Assembly (NCBI GenBank): GCA_016748015.1 | Contig: JAAOMT010000633.1 | Location: 97,023 to 122,237 of the forward strand | Direction: 5' to 3' | DNA length: 25,215 nt | Source of the DNA: Geosiphon pyriformis | Lineage: Eukaryota; Glomeromycota; Glomeromycetes; Archaeosporales; Geosiphonaceae | Shown here: piece by piece, positions 9,530-19,591 of the stretch | How the letters are laid out: the number at the start of each line of letters is the position of its first letter | Position numbering within the stretch: the first letter of the stretch is position 1 | The notes under the pieces: model-generated | What the model saw: the letters and a program-made list of their open reading frames with translations, nothing else | Told to the model about the DNA's origin: nothing | Database searches by the model: none | Translations under genes and position numbers: made by a program

Positions 9530-11090
9530 CTTTAATTCTAAATTGAAGTATTAAATACATACTATTTTTTATATTATACAAGTTAAAAAACAAAATATAT
9601 TTTATCTTAAAAAAACAAAAAAACCAATTTGTTTAAAAAAAAATTATATAAAAATTATGTAAATTTTATTTAAAAACAAGACATAAAAAAATAAACAAAA
9701 CTTATAATGTAATATAATATTAATTTAATTTTTTATATAAATAAATACTAATAATTTTTTATTTATAAATTAAAAATAAATATATTTGAGTACTTAAAAA
9801 TTTAATAAAACAGTTTTGTTTTTACTATATTAAATATATTAAATAATAATCTTTAATTTAATTAATAGCTACAAATCTGATTTTAACAAAAAATTTTATG
9901 TATTATTTATGTGTAAATTTGGTTAATATATACAATTAACCAAATAATTCTTACAAATATATTTATTATATTTGGAATTATTTTACAAATTTTTTTTAAA
10001 CTACAATTCTTTTTTCTAAAGAAGCAAAAAAAGTTGCAAGTTTTTTTTTTAACTTTTTATTATATTTAAATTTCCAATTATTTTTTAAATTAATAATAAA
10101 AAAGAGTTTACAGCTAAATTAATCAAAAAATTAACAGAAATATAGCCAATTATTTATATTATAAATAGATATACAAAATATTTTTAATTTTAAAGATTAA
10201 TTAAATGAGCAAATAATATATTTTAACAAAAACTTTAAAAATAAATAAAAAATAAAAGAACTAATAATTAGTTATATAATTTATATTAAGTAATATGTAA
10301 AAAATATTATTTTTATATTGTTTAAATTTTTTAAATAATTATTAATTTTTTTTTATTCATTTAATAAATGAAACCCAAATGCCACTGTTACCAATAGAAT
10401 TTTAGCTACTAATTAACATAAAATTACCTTTCTAATTCGTAATATTAATTAGTATATATTATTATTATTTCAATTATCATGTATTAATTTATCAAATTAT
10501 CAAATATTATTATTCAATTAATAACCCAATTTGTACTATAGAAATTAAGATGATCAAATTACACAATATCCTAAACCATTTAATATTCAAAAATTTACCA
10601 AAATGAATAGAAATTGGCCGAAATAATCAATAGTTAGTAGAAATAACTTGTAGTTTATTAAAATGTATCTTTAGTTTGCCAAAATTATAACAAAGAGAAA
10701 AGTACAAGTTTAAAAATTACTACAACAAATTATATAAAAGAAAAGCTTTTTTCTTTAAGAAAAATATACCTTACTTTAAATATCTTAATTAAAACAAATC
10801 ATTCCTTACATATCTTTAAAAAAAATTAAATAAAATTAAATATTTAAAAACCAAATTCTTTAATTATTATACTTAAAAGTCCCAAAACCCAACTAAAATT
10901 TTGAAATTGATTAGCTACCAATTTCAATAAACTATTAGTAACTTTAGGCCTGGATAGAAAATGATTCTCTTAATAAAACTTTATTTCTTTTATATTTTTT
11001 TTATTTTTTTTTTATTTTTTTATTATAAATTATTAAGATAGCCTATATATGAGATTCCTGTAGAAGAGTTGACTTCTATAGCAAAGTAAC
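9530..11090. other. Gene-free AT-rich region
   Basis: Both strands are dense in stops, and I recognise no protein, RNA gene or element end. Local simple patterns occur, for example atcaaattatcaaa near 10490-10505 and long A/T runs throughout. The stretch 10370-10960 is slightly less AT-rich, with short GC-containing words, and may be the worn remains of an older element. I cannot assign it. Confidence 0.5.
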
Positions 11091-11092
11091 TA

Positions 11093-11113
11093 TAGTGAAC
11101 TCTCTCTATAGTC
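11093..11113 (+). repeat. Left terminal inverted repeat
   Basis: TAGTGAACTCTCTCTATAGTC mirrors the right end (13144 down to 13124, CAGTGAACTCTCTTTATAATC). The 21 positions differ at four sites, and all four are C/T or G/A transitions. It is flanked outside by TA (11091-11092). Confidence 0.7.
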
Positions 11114-11292
11114 TCTTTGATTATAGTTACTATTTTTTTATAATCACATTTTTTTAAAAACCAAAACCATTTATATATAATATTATTTCCTTATAGTCAC
11201 CTTTACTATATATATCTCCTTATAGTTCTTATCTCTACAAATATGATAGCAGAATATAAATAATTTCTACTTTCTATAGTCACACTATAATT
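11108..11292. repeat. Left subterminal cluster of TATAGT(C/T)AC-like motifs
   Basis: Variants of tatagtcac recur in this stretch: tatagtctc, tatagttac, tataatcac, tatagtcac, tatagttct, tatagtcac. They appear again next to the right end (tatagttct, tatagtcaa, and inverted at 13121-13137). A longer direct similarity links tatagttcttatctct...acaaatatg at about 11222-11247 with tatagttctatctctct...acaaatatg at about 13075-13109. Repeated subterminal motifs are usual transposase-binding sites; that role is inferred. Confidence 0.5.
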
Positions 11293-11306
11293 ATATAATA
11301 TTAGAT

Positions 11307-11483
11307 ATGAACATCAGATGTCATTTCATATTTAATCAGACATGTAAGATACCTCAGATTATAAAAGGTGTTCCAAATATTATTTTAAAATGTCGACATT
11401 ATTTTGCATTTAAGTATTGCAATAATAAGACTTATATTAATCTATCATTGTTTGCTTTATTCATTAATTTATTATTTTATTAG
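11307..11483 (+). CDS. Short ORF of unknown function (58 codons)
   Basis: An uninterrupted ATG-to-TAG frame inside the pogo-like element, upstream of the 51-bp repeats. The product has Cys/His-containing segments (IRCHF, QTCK, LKCRHYFAFKYCNN) and a hydrophobic end (LFALFINLLFY). The Cys-rich character resembles the downstream 17-residue repeats (for example WCNNCHNY), so it may be the 5' part of the same captured gene. I do not recognise the family. At 58 codons in AT-rich DNA, chance is a real alternative. Confidence 0.3.
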   Translation: MNIRCHFIFNQTCKIPQIIKGVPNIILKCRHYFAFKYCNNKTYINLSLFALFINLLFY

Positions 11484-11561
11484 TATAATTTTAAAAGTTA
11501 CAACAAGCAAATTGGTGTAAAATAGCATGCTCTGCTTTGTTTTGGTGGCAAATATTGAATA

Positions 11562-11980
11562 ATTGCTCAAGCCACTAAGTAAATTTATTTAGTATTGGTG
11601 TAATAATTGCCATAACTATCCAAAAGTAAGTGAAGTAAATTATCATTGTTACATTAATTGTCAAGGCTATCCAAAAGTAAGTAAATCTGATTATTATTGT
11701 CATATTGATTGCCATAATTATTTAGAGATAAGCAAATTTGATTAATATATTCATGTAGATTGTCATAGCTGTCTAAAGATAAGTAAATTAATATTGTTGT
11801 ATTGATTACTGAAACTATCTAAAGGTAAGTGAATCTGATTATTATTGTTGTATTGATTATTGAAGCCATTAGGAAGTAAGTGACTGAATTATTATTGTTG
11901 CATTGATTGTTAAAACTATTGGGAGGTAAGCAAACTGAATTATCATTGCCATGTTAATTGTTGTGACTGTTTGGAAGTAT
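11562..11980 (+). repeat. 51-bp tandem repeat encoding a 17-residue Cys/His unit
   Basis: Eight marker positions (the T of the gtaag/ataag word) fall at 11627, 11678, 11729, 11780, 11826, 11877, 11927 and 11978. The spacings are 51, 51, 51, 46, 51, 50 and 51. A further degraded copy starts near 11562. In frame, clean copies read like GYPKVSKSDYYCHIDCHNY, that is C-x3-C followed by H/Q-x-Y-P-K-V-S. A period of exactly 17 codons and conservation of Cys, Tyr and Lys-Val-Ser show it once coded for protein. Stops (TAA, TGA, TAG) and the 46- and 50-bp units break the frame now. The family is not recognised; paired Cys could bind metal. Confidence 0.6.
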
Positions 11981-12007
11981 TTTTTAAAAATGTAAAATCT
12001 CGAATTA

Positions 12008-13003
12008 GATTTTTACTATCTATTCTGTTTAAATACTGGAAACTCTGCAGCAATAAATAAATTAGGAAATTGTTACTTTTATAGCAAAGGTGTTAATCAA
12101 GACATGGGTTAAGCTGTCAAATTATATTAAAAGACAAGTGATGTAAAAAATTCTGCTACAATGAACAATTTAAGTTATTGTTATCAGCATAACAAAGATA
12201 TTAATTAGAACAAAATTTAAGGGGTCAAATTATATCAAAAGACTGTTGATGCAGAAAATTCTGAAGCAATGATTCGATTAGATCATTGCTATCAATATGG
12301 TAAAAGTGTCAATCAGGACATGGATCAAGCTATCAAATTGTATCAAAAAGCAAGTGATGCAGAAAATTCTGAAACAATGACTTGATTAGAACATTGCTAC
12401 TTTAATGGCAAATACATCAATTAGAACACAGATCAAGCTGTCAAATTATATTGAAAGATGGCTGATGTAGAAGATTCTGAGGCAATGAATTAAATAGGTT
12501 ATTGCTACTTTAATGGCAAATGCATTGATCAGAACATGAGTGAAATGGTCAAATTTTTTCGAATTGTAGTTCTGAATAATAGTCAAATGTCAGCTCATCT
12601 ATTAGATATTAAACAAGAACTTCTACAAGAAGTACAAGTTCTTATTGAGCATATTGATATTAATAAGCTATTGGCAATAAACTTTATTAATATTGACAAG
12701 TTTGAATCATTATTTATTTATGCCTCAGAAGATGAAATTGTGGATCTTATTAACAACAAGTATAGTAGAAATTTTAATGCAAATGAAGATTTAGAAAGTA
12801 AAGATGAAGATGAGTCTTTGCCTTTGCTATCTACACATCAAGATAAAACTGCACTTGAAGATACATTGTGCTATTGTGAAGAACAATATAGTAAAAAAGT
12901 TGATTCAGACTTTTTTAAAACTTTAAGAACATTAATTCGTAATATTGTTCTCAAAGTTCAAAAAGAGAAAAAACAGTTGCAAATAGATAGCTTTTTTAAA
13001 TAA
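12008..13003 (+). pseudogene. Sel1-like repeat array fused to a pogo/Tigger-type C-terminal tail
   Basis: One frame runs through the region. From ~12047 to ~12600 there are four to five Sel1-like repeats of 36 codons (108 bp), visible as AMIRLDHCYQYGKSVNQDMD, then QAIKLYQKASDAENSE, then LEHCYFNGKYIN and IGYCYFNGKCIDQNM. Seven or eight stops interrupt them, mostly readable as old CAA, CAG, CGA or TGG. The stretch 12536-13003 is stop-free (155 codons). Its last part contains LLAINFINIDKF, an EDEIVDL block, an acidic SKDEDESLPLL stretch, a helical region and the end KKQLQIDSFFK. That order (INID, acidic linker, helices, K-Q-x-x-IDSFF) matches the C-terminal tails of pogo/Tigger transposases as I know them. 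Sel1 repeats are helical protein-binding scaffolds. The join is around 12600-12650. No catalytic DDE core is present. Confidence 0.6.
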
Positions 13004-13084
13004 AATATATATAATTGGTTATTATATTATACATGTAATATATAGATCATATAATAAAATATTAATCATTTTTTATAGTTCTAT

Positions 13085-13137
13085 CTCTCTATAGTCAACA
13101 CAAATATGCTGACCAAAAAGTGTGATTATAAAGAGAG
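13085..13137. repeat. Right subterminal inverted repeat (foldback)
   Basis: ctctctatagtcaacaca (13085-13102) is complementary, with small mismatches, to tgtgattataaagagag (13121-13137) around an 18-base loop. The outer arm is part of the right terminal repeat. Confidence 0.6.
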
Positions 13138-13144
13138 TTCACTG
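13124..13144 (-). repeat. Right terminal inverted repeat
   Basis: Read on the minus strand it begins CAGTGAACTCTCTTTATAATC. It is followed outside by TA (13145-13146). The outer part also folds with an inner inverted copy at 13085-13102. Confidence 0.7.
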
Positions 13145-13146
13145 TA

Positions 13147-13375
13147 CACATTTTAGTAAGCTTCCAAATGAGCAATTTGTAAGAAAAAATTGATCTTTAT
13201 TACAACATAATTACATAAAATAACTGGCAAGAAATTGGCTATTCCACTTATAAGCCCATCAATTCAAATTATAGAAGATAATTTAAAGATAAATTCAGTT
13301 ATCAGAGGTTCTATTACTTCCAAATAACATAAATTTACATCAAACCAATATTAACAACATCCAAAAAAAAAGACC
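13147..13375. other. AT-rich spacer between pogo-like element and minus-strand LINE
   Basis: No coding frame or repeat is recognised. A nine-A run at 13362-13370 probably lies near the 3' end of the minus-strand LINE, but no clean tail or target duplication is visible. Confidence 0.4.
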
Positions 13376-13390
13376 AAAAACTTTCAATAA

Positions 13391-13480
13391 TACTACCTAG
13401 CACAATATATCAAATTAAATAATCTAAATTAAATGCAAATTATGTATTTTTTATACATAACCAGCCATTCAAACTGATTA
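13391..13480 (-). promoter_or_regulatory. Conserved LINE 3' tail (copy 3)
   Basis: On the minus strand this reads GAATGGCT, then a TACATAA block, ATTTAATTTAGATT, GATATATTGTG and CTAGGTAG, in the order and spacing of the tails at 300-211 and 9396-9480. It sits directly after the ORF2 stop at 13489. Confidence 0.65.
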
Positions 13481-16400
13481 AAACAACACTATAAATCTAT
13501 TTTAACAGATATTACAGTATTAATACCAGGAAATAAACAGCAAAATTCACAAAAACCAAAGCTAAAACTATGTACTTTAACAATTTTAAATAACTTAACA
13601 ACTCTAATAGAAAGCAAAGACAGCAGATTATGAACTTTAGGAAGCACAAAACCATCATGTTCAATTAGGCTTTTTCTCTCTATAAATTTTCTGTATTTAG
13701 CCCTTACTATCTAAATTTCAGTATGGTAAGCTGTTCTTAAACTTCGCACAAAATTCACAACTTTTTTACTGACAACCTTAACATCATCAAAAATAGATAT
13801 AGTTTCCAAGTATTATTCTTTGAATAAAAAATTTTTACACAATACAGTATACACAACATCATCAAAAATACACAAAAAAAGCATATATAAAACCCAAGAT
13901 AATAGTAGACTCAAACTTAACATAATATTTCACTGAATCAGAAGCAACCTAAGCAAGTCTTTACAAACTTTAGAGTCTATTATATACACAAAAAAGTGAT
14001 TAAAACTTTCTATTTCCTCACAATAAAAACACAATACACTAAGATACTTCTTATAATATAAACACTTCTGAACAGTAACCAACAGACAACAGTACAAAGT
14101 CTTTATAAAATATGAATACAAATCAGTTGTAGACTTATTTGTAAAACCAGCTATTATATACAAATTAAGATATCAAACCAAAACAATACAAACTCAGTCC
14201 ATATTATCAACCAAGCTTTTGTTAATAATACCAGATTCAAATCTGACCTTCTAACAAGCACAATAAACAGTTCTAAAAACTCCACAAGTAAAATAATGAA
14301 TATTTTCAGATACTATCACCTTATCAGCTCTAATAAATTTTTCTCTGACAAAAACAGGAAGTACCAAATTTGAATCAGCAATCAAACTGGCCAGCTTATT
14401 AGCATGTTTATTGCCCAAAATACTCGAATGTCTTTTAATCTTGCACTAAAAAATATTAAGTCTCTTATTTCTAATAAAATTCACAATACTCTGCCTTTTT
14501 ATTTAGCAACAATTGCAAAAATCTGGCAAAACCAAATCCAACTTCACAGCAAAATATACAAGACTGTCTGACTGTTTAAATACACTATAACAGAACTATT
14601 AGCAGGAATACACTCCAAAGCCAAAACAATTGTCTGCAATTTTATTATTGTAAAGGAAACTAATCTACTAATATTAATACCAACCCCTATATTTAAGTCA
14701 AAAAAATGCAGCTGCACTATATTTTATCTTATAAATACCCAAATTTTTCAAAAACCTATCTATATAGACACTAATAACATCCAAATTCACATCAGAAATA
14801 CACTGCATCATTCCAAAAATGCTATTAGAATTGCAAATATTCAAAAATTGAAAGCCAAAATCAGATAATTCAGTAGAAAAAAGAGATACAAACCTAATTA
14901 AAAAATTACATGTTAATTTGAAACAGCTAGAGACTAAACTCCTTAAATTAAGCCTTTTTCAATGACAAAAATTTTTTAATTAAAGACCAACTCTTTTTTA
15001 TCATACAATTAGTCAACAAACACAACTTCAAACTTCATAAATAAACGTGAAATATAATAAAACTTTGAATTATCCAGAACATAAAACATTGGAATATTAC
15101 TCAAAAAATAGAATATAGACAAAAAATTGTTGTTAAGTGACATATCACAATCCAAAAATATTCTCACTACACCAACTAAAAAATTGTTAACTGAACTAAT
15201 TTTTAGCTTTATAGAGTAATGTAAAAAGTAAATAAGAAATCAACTCAAAACCTATAAGTCTAAAAACTTATAATTAAACAGACAACTAAAAATTCCACTA
15301 GCATTTAAAAAATTCAACACAAAAGCCATTTTACTCTCAGCTTGTAATTGTTCAAATGATTTCAAACTATACAATAATGGATAATAAAAAGCCTTGTTAA
15401 AAAAGTCTTTTAGTAAATCAGCTTTTATCTTCAAACTTTTTCTTATTAGTGTATTTTACTTAATATATATACTCTTAAAAATAAAATTAAACTGAGTTCT
15501 ATAACTGATTATAGACTATAACACAACTGAGACCAAATAAAAAAACTGTTTGTCTAAGATAGTCTTCTTTAGAACCAAATTAACAAAAAACCTGATATCT
15601 AAATGAGTCTTTGCCAAACTGGGTTTAGACAAATCTTTAGAAGACAAAAAAATATCAAAATACTTATAAGACTCTTCTTTTCATGCAATTAAAATTGACA
15701 AACCACTAATTAATAACAAAAAATTTCTGCTTTTTGATTAATAAAAATAACTACTGTCTTATTATTATTAATTAGAATATCATTGATTATAAAAAACTAT
15801 TTACAATGTTTAGAATATATTGAGTAGTTGTTTGATTATTTTCAACCTAAATTGTGTCATTAATAAAAATTTCAACTGCTAAAAATAAAGTTAGTTTATC
15901 CTAACTCTTCAATTTGTTAGTTTTGACAACAAACCTAGTATCAATATAATAGTCACACAAACTTTCCTGCCATTTGACTTTATATAAGAGAAGATTATAA
16001 AAAATCTTTTAGAACAGAAGAGAAAAAATTTTACTCTAGTTTAGACTATTATGTACATAGTACTCATTTGTCAAACCATAATTAGTCATAATTTAATTAA
16101 TTCTATTATTATAAATTTTTCCAAAAAATTGAATAAATTATTTGCACATTTTAATCTTAACCAAACTATTTCTTAGAAGTTACCAACTTACAGAATTATA
16201 AGCCTTCCACATATTTTATAAGACTAATTAAAGTTTACAGTCTTTTTTCAAAACATTTTCAATTATTAAACCAATGGCAAAAATAAGAGACTGAATAGTA
16301 ATATCTTTTAACACAGAAAAATTGTCATCACAAAAAATATCAAATTTACTACAAGCCAAAGAGATTCTATTGGAAAGTAACTTAAATAGAATTTCTTAAG

Positions 16401-16929
16401 TAATCTTAATCAATGCAATTCTTTTAATATTAGTCAGAACACTTTTCCACTTATATGGCTTAAAAATTATTAACACTTAAGCTTTTTTCTAAGATTGAAG
16501 TACAGATTTATGTACTAAACAAAGATTCAAAAAGTTCAAAAGCATAATGAATATCAAACTGTCACAATGTCTTTATAGTTTATTTGTAATACCAAACAAA
16601 CTAACAGTCTTTTTATCAAGTAGGTTTTTGATTACACACACTAAGTTATTATAACTAATAATATTTATAATATCAAAGAATACAATATTATTAACATGAA
16701 CCAAAGACAGATATTAATGATATCACAGATTGAAAATATTATTTAACACTTCCTTCTTTCTTGTTCAACTCTCCATAATAGTGTCAACTTTAGATTTAAT
16801 TTCAACAGAATTCAAAATCAAATTACTATTAGCAATTAAATGATTCAATACTATTTTATAAAAAAAACACTCCAATATACTTTTGATTATATGGCCCTTA
16901 TTAATAGTGTTACTGAAAGATTTTCACAC

Positions 16930-18340
16930 TTTTCAATGCAAAAATTACAACACATACAATAAAAATTAACATTAAAATCATGCAAAAAAAAACCTACATT
17001 ATTGCACTTAATCAACAAAATCAGCCAACAATCTGGAAATAAATGATCAGCAATCAATCCAATTACAACAAAGAAATATGGCACAATCCAACAGTTTAAT
17101 TAAGTTGGATACAAAAAAATCTTGGCAAACTAAGAAACACCAATGAAAATGAATGATTGATGCATGTAATCAGATAACAACAGATTTTGTTATGCTCCAA
17201 AATTTTTATACACTCTTATTAGAACAATTTAACATTCCAGATCTGCAATCAATGGTTAAAAGTAGTTACCAAGAAATGTAATCAATTAATCTACTTCTAA
17301 TTATGTTGATCATAATTACAATTAGTATCATTGATTTACAATCAATGTTCTAGATTCAGCCATCTAAATCTGATCATCTAAATTACTAGCTCTTAGATGA
17401 ATAACAGACTAAGTAAGCTTATCATAAATTGATTAATTAAATGTATATAAATAATTGATGTATTTTAAATAGTTCTAATATAATATGTAGATTTGATATA
17501 ATTTAGCTATATATACAGCCTCTTTGTCAGCTCAAGAAAGTATTAGTTCAATACTGAGCCAACTCTTCACTATAGTTTTATAGTAAGCAGTTAGTTCTTT
17601 CCTCTACTCCTTACACTTTCTCTCCCCTTTTTCTATGCTCTAAATACTTGTCATCATAATCTCAAGTATGCCTTTCCATATTTCTTATCACTATTTGGAA
17701 TCACTTTATTTAGAACTTCTTACTTACTTGTTAACAAAATTATCAAGCTTTCTATTACTTCTGATCTTTTAAATCATGTGTTATCATCATTTCACATTAA
17801 GCCTTGTTTCACCAAACAAGTTGTTAAATCTAAAAATAAGTAATAAAGTATCACATTGTTAAAGAGTAGTCTCAACAATAAAAAGTTTAAGCAAAATCTA
17901 TTTCAGTTATGTTTGACTTTCATAATTTCTTTTATAATTTCTATAACTTCGTTTTTAAAGTAGGCATTTGAATACTACACCCTTTTGACGACTAATTGAA
18001 AAAATTCTGGTTATGATTTTCTTAAGTAGTTTTGGTTTCTTTTTGTTGCTGGTTACATTTTTAATATATATAAAGAGATGTGACTTCTCTTTTCCCCTTT
18101 TCAAATACCTAAGACTGGTTCTTGTCCAAAAACAAATAATAATGACAATACTTTCTTTCACTTTTAATGACCTTATTACATACCCCTTTTGCTCTCCCAC
18201 CTACTGAAATAGTCCATACATTCATGATATGCTATAGTCAGTAGCATAATCATGGTAATGTGTGTTCCAGGTAAAAGTTATTGTTATTAATAAGAAGTTA
18301 CAAATTCATAGCTTTCATCCGGTAACAACAGTAAAGCTTT
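16930..18340. mobile_element. Unidentified ~1.4 kb insert within the LINE ORF2
   Basis: LINE homology breaks after RIESF (minus strand, near 18345) and resumes at NTINKGHII (near 16905), so the sequence between is foreign. It has a different texture: repeated caatcaat words at about 17050-17345, a TATA motif near 17508, a pyrimidine-rich stretch at 17585-17640, and no long coding frame. The right edge reads ccggtaaca, an LTR-like ending. A solo LTR is one reading. The edges are blurred: similar ctttactg and ctttcagtaac words flank the two sides, but I cannot define a clean target duplication. Confidence 0.45.
17507..17521 (+). promoter_or_regulatory. TATA-like motif in the insert
   Basis: gctatatatacagcc stands out from the surrounding sequence. 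A GC-richer leader-like stretch (ctctttgtcagctc...) and a pyrimidine-rich tract follow within about 130 bases. This layout is like the U3/R region of an LTR or a Pol II promoter. The assignment is by appearance only. Confidence 0.3.
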
Positions 18341-19591
18341 CTATTCTTTTGTTGATAGCAGATCTAATATTTATCTCCTCAGCTCTTAAAAACTTAGCAA
18401 GTTTACAGGCACAGTATGACTTTCTTGTGCCATAAAAAACAGATCTTATATGATCAAAATCAGCACTTAAATCTAATAAAACTTAAATAATCAAAGCCTT
18501 ATTATTGTTTAAAGATGCCCAATAACTTATCAAGAAAGTAAACTTGCCATTGAGACCTATTTATAAAGACTTTACAATTTTTGAAACCAAAATTTCTAAC
18601 TTATAAAACCTAGAAAAATCTTTTATAAAAACACTATCAAAGTTTTTAAATCATTTTTTCTTAAAAATTTCATTGGCTAAAAGACATACTGTTTTGTGAA
18701 CAGTATTTTACATTAAATTCAGATTTAAAAACCTTTTGAACATAACAAACTCATTAAATAACAATATTGCATTAGCCATTATAGCATCTTTAAACTTATT
18801 CTATTTTTTTTTATCAGCATTTTTAATGTTAAATATTCAACAATTTTTATTCACTTGCTTGCACAGAAGATTCAGCTGCATATCTAACAAATTACCTAAA
18901 TCTACAGAAATAGAAATGGCCTAATGATCAGTGTAAAATAATCTTTAATGTTTACAATATTATAATCTATTACTGTATTAATTAAGTTTAAAGAAACAAA
19001 CACATAGTTAATTGTCTTCATAACACTCTTAAAATTTTTTCAAGTCAATGTTTTTGCAGTTGAGCTTCTGGCCAATAAATTAACCAATCTCAAACTAAGG
19101 CATCTCTTAAAACTAGCACATTTACAGGAGTTATTTTTATTAAAATTACCACCCAAAATAACAAAAAAAAACTTATTTACAGTCTTTGCAATTAAAGAAT
19201 TAACTTTATTAGCCTGAAATAAACATACAGCCAGTATTGCACTAACATACAGCCCCAGAATTAAAACAGAAAGTCTATTTTTAAAAAGCAAATTGACAGA
19301 GAAAAAGTGATCAGAAATCTCAGAAATCTTATATATATGTTATGCTAAGACAATATTCATAATAATCACAATACCAAAACCCAAATAATCAGAGTCTAAA
19401 CTAGAAACAAACACACAAACACCATTAAACTTATCAGCAATCTATAGACAAATTTTCTTCTTTAATTTTGTTTTAGTAACAATTAAAATTAAATTGTTTG
19501 TATTTTTGTGAATGAATAATATTCTTTTGTTTTGCAGGATTGTTTATATCTCTAATATTGCACATGACAACTTTCTATATTCAATTAGTTA

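Larger units (their letters stand above)
11093..13144 (+). mobile_element. Pogo-like TIR element with Sel1 and Cys/His-repeat cargo
   Basis: The left end TAGTGAACTCTCTCTATAG (11093-) and the right end, read on the minus strand as CAGTGAACTCTCTTTATAA (13144-), form imperfect inverted repeats. A TA dinucleotide sits on each outside edge (11091-11092 and 13145-13146), the target duplication of the Tc1/mariner/pogo superfamily. CAGTG-AACTCTCT-TATA ends are of pogo type. Inside, on the plus strand, are a short ORF, a 51-bp tandem repeat, Sel1-like repeats, and a C-terminal tail resembling pogo/Tigger transposases ending 120 bp before the right TIR. The helix-turn-helix and DDE catalytic regions expected of an autonomous element are absent. 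It should be non-autonomous, moved in trans if at all. Confidence 0.65.

Noticed and set aside
11562-11980. CRISPR-like array
   Set aside because: The 51-bp units are contiguous with no unique spacers, and they differ by coding-like substitutions. This is a coding minisatellite in a eukaryotic setting.
16887-17084. 65-codon Cys-rich minus-strand ORF
   Set aside because: It straddles the edge of the insert, and the LINE ORF2 frame (SFSNTINKGHII) reads in a different frame there. No family resemblance; probably chance.
17955-18207. Overlapping ORFs on both strands (64 and 81 codons)
   Set aside because: Antisense shadows of each other in AT-rich, low-complexity sequence. The hydrophobic plus-strand product follows from T-richness.
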